A DNA stretch of 9,794 nucleotides, from contig JAJZJJ010000060.1 in the NCBI GenBank assembly GCA_021810175.1, positions 1-9,794 on the forward strand, read 5' to 3'. Below are positions 7,487-9,794 of this stretch, piece by piece; positions within the stretch are counted from its first letter, which is position 1; each line of letters begins with the position of its first letter. The translations under genes and the position numbers were made by a program. Origin of the DNA: Acidobacteriota bacterium. Lineage in GTDB: Bacteria > Acidobacteriota > Terriglobia > Terriglobales > Acidobacteriaceae. A model generated the notes under the pieces. It was not told where the DNA came from, searched no databases, and saw only the letters and a list, made by a program, of their open reading frames with translations.

Positions 7487-7518
7487 GCTATGGGATACGC
7501 ATTCTGAGGGCAAGCTCA
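7487..7518 (-). repeat. Right terminal inverted repeat of the IS3-family element
   Basis: The reverse complement of this 32-base end begins TGAGCTTGCCC and ends GCGTATCCCATAGC. It matches the left end at 26 of 32 positions. The orfB stop lies 17 bases inside it. Confidence 0.85.
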
Positions 7519-7672
7519 AATCCCCGGCCAATCCAGTCGCAATTAAAGAGAGACACCGATCTGATGATCGGGACTCCTTGGTCGTCCAGAACCAATCCCG
7601 GGAAGAACATCTCTGAGGCCCAATTTGCCATGCCGTATCCTGGTTCTATTACCAAAGATATAAATGCCCAAC

Positions 7673-7701
7673 TTGACCATTTCCTGGGTGTGCAGTAATG
7701 T
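7673..7701 (+). promoter_or_regulatory. Possible sigma-70-type promoter for the deacetylase-like gene
   Basis: TTGACC (7673-7678) matches five of six bases of the -35 consensus. It is separated by 17 bases from TAATGT (7696-7701), which keeps the three most conserved -10 positions (T, A and final T). A start near 7708 would leave a leader of about 80 bases before the ATG at 7790. The promoter lies downstream of the alternative in-frame ATG at 7664, which supports the later start. It is outside the IS, so expression need not depend on the element. Confidence 0.35.
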
Positions 7702-7722
7702 GTGCCTTCATCCCGAAACTAG

Positions 7723-7745
7723 GGTTAATCAGATCTTCCTTAACC
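7723..7745 (+). promoter_or_regulatory. Dyad GGTTAA-N11-TTAACC ahead of the deacetylase-like gene
   Basis: Perfect six-base arms at 7723-7728 and 7740-7745 flank an 11-base spacer that contains AGATCT. The dyad ends 44 bases before the ATG at 7790 and falls just after the suggested transcription start. That would suit a repressor operator or a leader hairpin. No known regulator site is recognised. Confidence 0.25.
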
Positions 7746-7789
7746 GAAGACCGAGCACAGATTGTAATCGATACAAACAGAGACCTTTC

Positions 7790-9574
7790 ATGAAACACCT
7801 GGTCATCCTTTCGAGCACAGACACAGACCCCGACGACGCGCGCATGTCGTTATTTGCTGAACTGATGGGGATACGCCCAGAGGTTTTTCGTGTTCAGCAT
7901 GAGCTCGATCCGCGTGGTATGGCGAATAGGGTCGGGTCCGCTACGTGCAGTGTCGCTCTTAATGCTGTGACGCTTCGCTATCTCTATGTTGCCTTGCCCC
8001 CTGGCGCAACTCTGTGGCAGTTCCTCGGTGAACAGGTTCAGGAAATCCTCATCTATGGCCTATCTGTCCCAGAAGATATTGACGAAGCATTATTGATGGA
8101 ATCGCATGGAGCGGTCGCACGAAGTGACGAGCGGATTCCCTCTCCGTGCTCCTGCAGCTTTCCGGAAGATGCCCGAGAACTCTCCATCCAGCTTGCTCGG
8201 CAAACCTTCCCCGTGCGCAACGCGGATACCATTGCCTCCTTTGAGATTCGCACGAAGAGCAACACAGAGACGATCATGGCCGCAAATGGGCAACCTGTTT
8301 TCGTTCGTTGCCGGGTGGGTGGACGTTGGCTTTTCCTCAGCGCTGCCCCAATACTCGACATGAACAAAGCGGTTACTCATGTGGATGGCTTGAGGGACGA
8401 ATACCTCTCGTTACTCCCCCCGCTGATCTTCCTGCGCCATTGCTTCCCGGAGGGTTGCTGGCACAATACCGAGCCTGCTGGGCGGCTTATCATTGACGAT
8501 CCGTTGCTGAGAAAGAAGTACGGGGCCCTGGATTTTCGCGACCTGACGGAATCGATGCGACGTCTTGGATACGGAACCTCTATAGCTTTTATCCCCTGGA
8601 ATTACCGGCGAACGTCGCGTCGTGCTGCCGATCAGCTGCTTGGCCGCGGATCGGATCTAAGTATCTGCATCCATGGTTGCGATCACACCAATCGAGAATT
8701 CTCGTCTGGAGCCCCGCAACTGCTGGCGGCGAAGGCCGACCTCAGTATGCGACGCATGGACGCCCACCGCAGGCGGGTAGGCCGTCCGTTTGAAGACGTG
8801 ATGGTATTTCCTCAGGGACGGTTCTCAAAGGCATCTCTCCCCGCCTTGCGATCGGCGAACTTTCTCGCCGCGGTGAATAGCACCTGCTTCCCGACGGACA
8901 GCGCTCCCGGCGATATCAAAGTCGCCGATCTCCTCTGGCCCGCGGTCAACCTGTTCGACGGCTTTCCCGTCTTTCCGCGCCGTTATCCCAAAGATGCGTT
9001 TGGATCCGCGATCGATTTGTTCCTTGGCAAGCCGGCGTTGCTGGTCGAGCATCACGAATATTTTCGCGACCACTGCAGGGCGATCGAGGATTTTATCGCC
9101 AGGCTGCAGCAAATCGAGCCACGTCTGTTGTGGCCCAATTTGACTACCCTCTTGACGCAGTCCCATGTGAGAAGAAGCTTCGACCATACGACGGATATCC
9201 GATTCTTTACCCGGCGGTTCCAGCTTGTTCCTCGGGAGGGTGACGCGAGTCATTACAGGCTGAGCAAGTTGGAGCCCGATCCAAAGGCGGTGGCGCGTGT
9301 AATCGTCGAGGGAAAGAGCATTCCCTTTGGGTTTGAGAATGGATTCATCTCGCTCGAGATCGAGACGGAACCGCGTGAAACAAAGCAGGTCGAGATCTGC
9401 TATGTGGCAGAGCCGTCCCGCGCCATCCGCAGCTTCGGAGCCGCCTATCAATCGCGTGTCCTGGTGCGGCGGACGCTGTCGGAGTTCAGAGATAACACGC
9501 TCTCTCACCACAAGGGGCTGCTGAAAGTGGCGAAAAAGCTGGCTAAAGCGATGAAGGCCACTGCAGAATCCTGA
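7790..9574 (+). CDS. NodB/polysaccharide deacetylase-like protein, 594 aa
   Basis: The C-terminal half carries carbohydrate-esterase-4-like (NodB) signatures in order. D236-D237 in LIIDDP stands for the metal/catalytic Asp pair. H295 and H299 in HGCDHT stand for the metal-binding HxxxH. FPQGRFS (340-346), followed by LPALRSANFLAAV, resembles motif 3, and LLVEHHEYF (His 421-422) resembles the late His motif. Such enzymes remove N- or O-acetyl groups from polysaccharides, but the motifs here are divergent and activity is inferred. Residues 1-230 match no family I recognise. There is no signal peptide or membrane segment, so it probably acts in the cytoplasm. The C-terminus is lysine-rich (KVAKKLAKAMK). 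The ATG at 7790 (MKHLVILSSTDTD) was chosen over the in-frame ATG at 7664 because the extra 42 residues look non-coding and a candidate promoter lies inside them. It converges on an O-acetyltransferase gene. Confidence 0.75.
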   Translation: MKHLVILSSTDTDPDDARMSLFAELMGIRPEVFRVQHELDPRGMANRVGSATCSVALNAVTLRYLYVALPPGATLWQFLGEQVQEILIYGLSVPEDIDEALLMESHGAVARSDERIPSPCSCSFPEDARELSIQLARQTFPVRNADTIASFEIRTKSNTETIMAANGQPVFVRCRVGGRWLFLSAAPILDMNKAVTHVDGLRDEYLSLLPPLIFLRHCFPEGCWHNTEPAGRLIIDDPLLRKKYGALDFRDLTESMRRLGYGTSIAFIPWNYRRTSRRAADQLLGRGSDLSICIHGCDHTNREFSSGAPQLLAAKADLSMRRMDAHRRRVGRPFEDVMVFPQGRFSKASLPALRSANFLAAVNSTCFPTDSAPGDIKVADLLWPAVNLFDGFPVFPRRYPKDAFGSAIDLFLGKPALLVEHHEYFRDHCRAIEDFIARLQQIEPRLLWPNLTTLLTQSHVRRSFDHTTDIRFFTRRFQLVPREGDASHYRLSKLEPDPKAVARVIVEGKSIPFGFENGFISLEIETEPRETKQVEICYVAEPSRAIRSFGAAYQSRVLVRRTLSEFRDNTLSHHKGLLKVAKKLAKAMKATAES

Positions 9575-9604
9575 GGAACAGCGGCAAGACCGGTCGCGCC
9601 TTTC

Positions 9605-9794
9605 CTATGGATTTGTTTTGTGGCCGCCTGGAGGCGCGCCTGGAGGAGTAAGTGTTCCAAGCTTGAGGGAAAACTTCCTCACCGTCACATCTTTCGTTAA
9701 AGGAACGCCACAGCGCGCGATGGGCACTGCTGGGTTTCCCTGCACAACAGTCATTGGCGGGACGGACTTCGATACCACGCTGCCTGCGGTGACA
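9605..9794 (-). CDS. Hexapeptide-repeat O-acetyltransferase, C-terminal 62 residues only
   Basis: A minus-strand frame enters from the right edge and stops at TAG (9605-9607). It begins VTAGSVVSKSVPPMTVVQGN and continues PAVPIARCGVPL. This is the characteristic last coil and exit loop of left-handed beta-helix acetyltransferases of the WcaF/NodL/sugar O-acetyltransferase type (compare the common form AGSVVxKSVPPxxVVxGNPAxPI). The family uses acetyl-CoA to acetylate sugars of exopolysaccharide, O-antigen or Nod factors. The active-site His and most rungs lie outside the window. The tail ends in a proline-glycine stretch (PPGAPPGG) encoded by a near-duplicated CGCCTGGAGG (9625 and 9637). The gene is convergent with the deacetylase-like gene, 30 bases apart. 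Confidence 0.8.
   Translation of the reverse strand, partial: VTAGSVVSKSVPPMTVVQGNPAVPIARCGVPLTKDVTVRKFSLKLGTLTPPGAPPGGHKTNP

Larger units (their letters stand above)
6100..7518 (+). mobile_element. Complete-looking IS3-family insertion sequence, 1419 bp
   Basis: The element contains consecutive orfA and orfB of the IS3 type, with orfB in the -1 frame relative to orfA. It is bounded by 32-bp imperfect inverted repeats, 26 of 32 positions matching. Both ends begin with TGA, as is usual for the family, and the inner 14 bases (GCGTATCCCATAGC) match perfectly. The size is typical of IS3-family elements (about 1.2-1.5 kb). Both orfs are intact, so the element may be active. The flanking bases (CCG on the left, AAT on the right) give no 3-5 bp target duplication. 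It sits between the LuxR-type gene and the deacetylase-like gene, in apparently non-coding DNA. Confidence 0.9.

Noticed and set aside
7664..7789. Upstream in-frame ATG giving a 636-residue deacetylase-like protein
   Set aside because: The extra 42 residues look non-coding, a candidate promoter lies within them, and the ATG at 7790 begins a normal-looking protein N-terminus.
8825..9511. 228-codon minus-strand ORF
   Set aside because: It lies opposite the deacetylase-like gene, whose plus-strand frame carries ordered NodB motifs.
9720..9794. Plus-strand 25-codon open frame starting ATG at the right edge
   Set aside because: The minus strand here encodes an unmistakable acetyltransferase C-terminus in the overlapping bases.

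Overview
The window looks like a piece of a GC-rich soil-type bacterial chromosome, most likely Acidobacteriota (Terriglobia/Acidobacteriaceae). The inference rests on the combination seen: a very large secreted parallel beta-helix protein with CSLREA-like segments, choice-of-anchor-Q-like modules and Ig-like domains; a LuxR-type regulator with an unnamed sensor domain; an IS3-family element; and polysaccharide-modification genes. No rRNA, tRNA or CRISPR array is seen, and the lineage is a judgement from protein style rather than a marker.

Left part (1-5474), all on the minus strand. A LuxR-type regulator (5474 to 4626) is followed after 164 bases by a giant exported protein (start 4461). The giant frame stays open for 1487 codons to the left edge, so its C-terminus is outside the window. 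Many shorter ORFs lie across this gene on both strands, but the conserved domains and the unbroken frame belong to the minus strand. Its architecture is duplicated: SLRDA-type segment, beta-helix, anchor-Q-like module, Ig-like domains, then the first three again, then more Ig-like sequence. The regulator's ribosome binding site lies in the 3' arm of a strong hairpin.

Middle part (5475-7789). A 625-base gap without a convincing gene is followed by a complete-looking IS3-family insertion sequence (6100-7518) with orfA, orfB and 32-bp imperfect terminal inverted repeats, but no visible target-site duplication. A 271-base leader/promoter region then precedes the next gene.

Right part (7790-9794). 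A 594-residue cytoplasmic protein carries NodB/polysaccharide-deacetylase-like signatures (a DD pair, HxxxH, an FPQG-type motif and a late His pair). It converges, 30 bases apart, on the C-terminal tail of a left-handed beta-helix (hexapeptide-repeat) O-acetyltransferase on the minus strand that enters from the right edge. Together they suggest the border of a surface or exopolysaccharide gene cluster. The plausible shared theme is the cell surface: a regulated giant adhesin-like protein on one side of the IS and glycan-modifying enzymes on the other. Functional linkage across the IS is not shown by the sequence.
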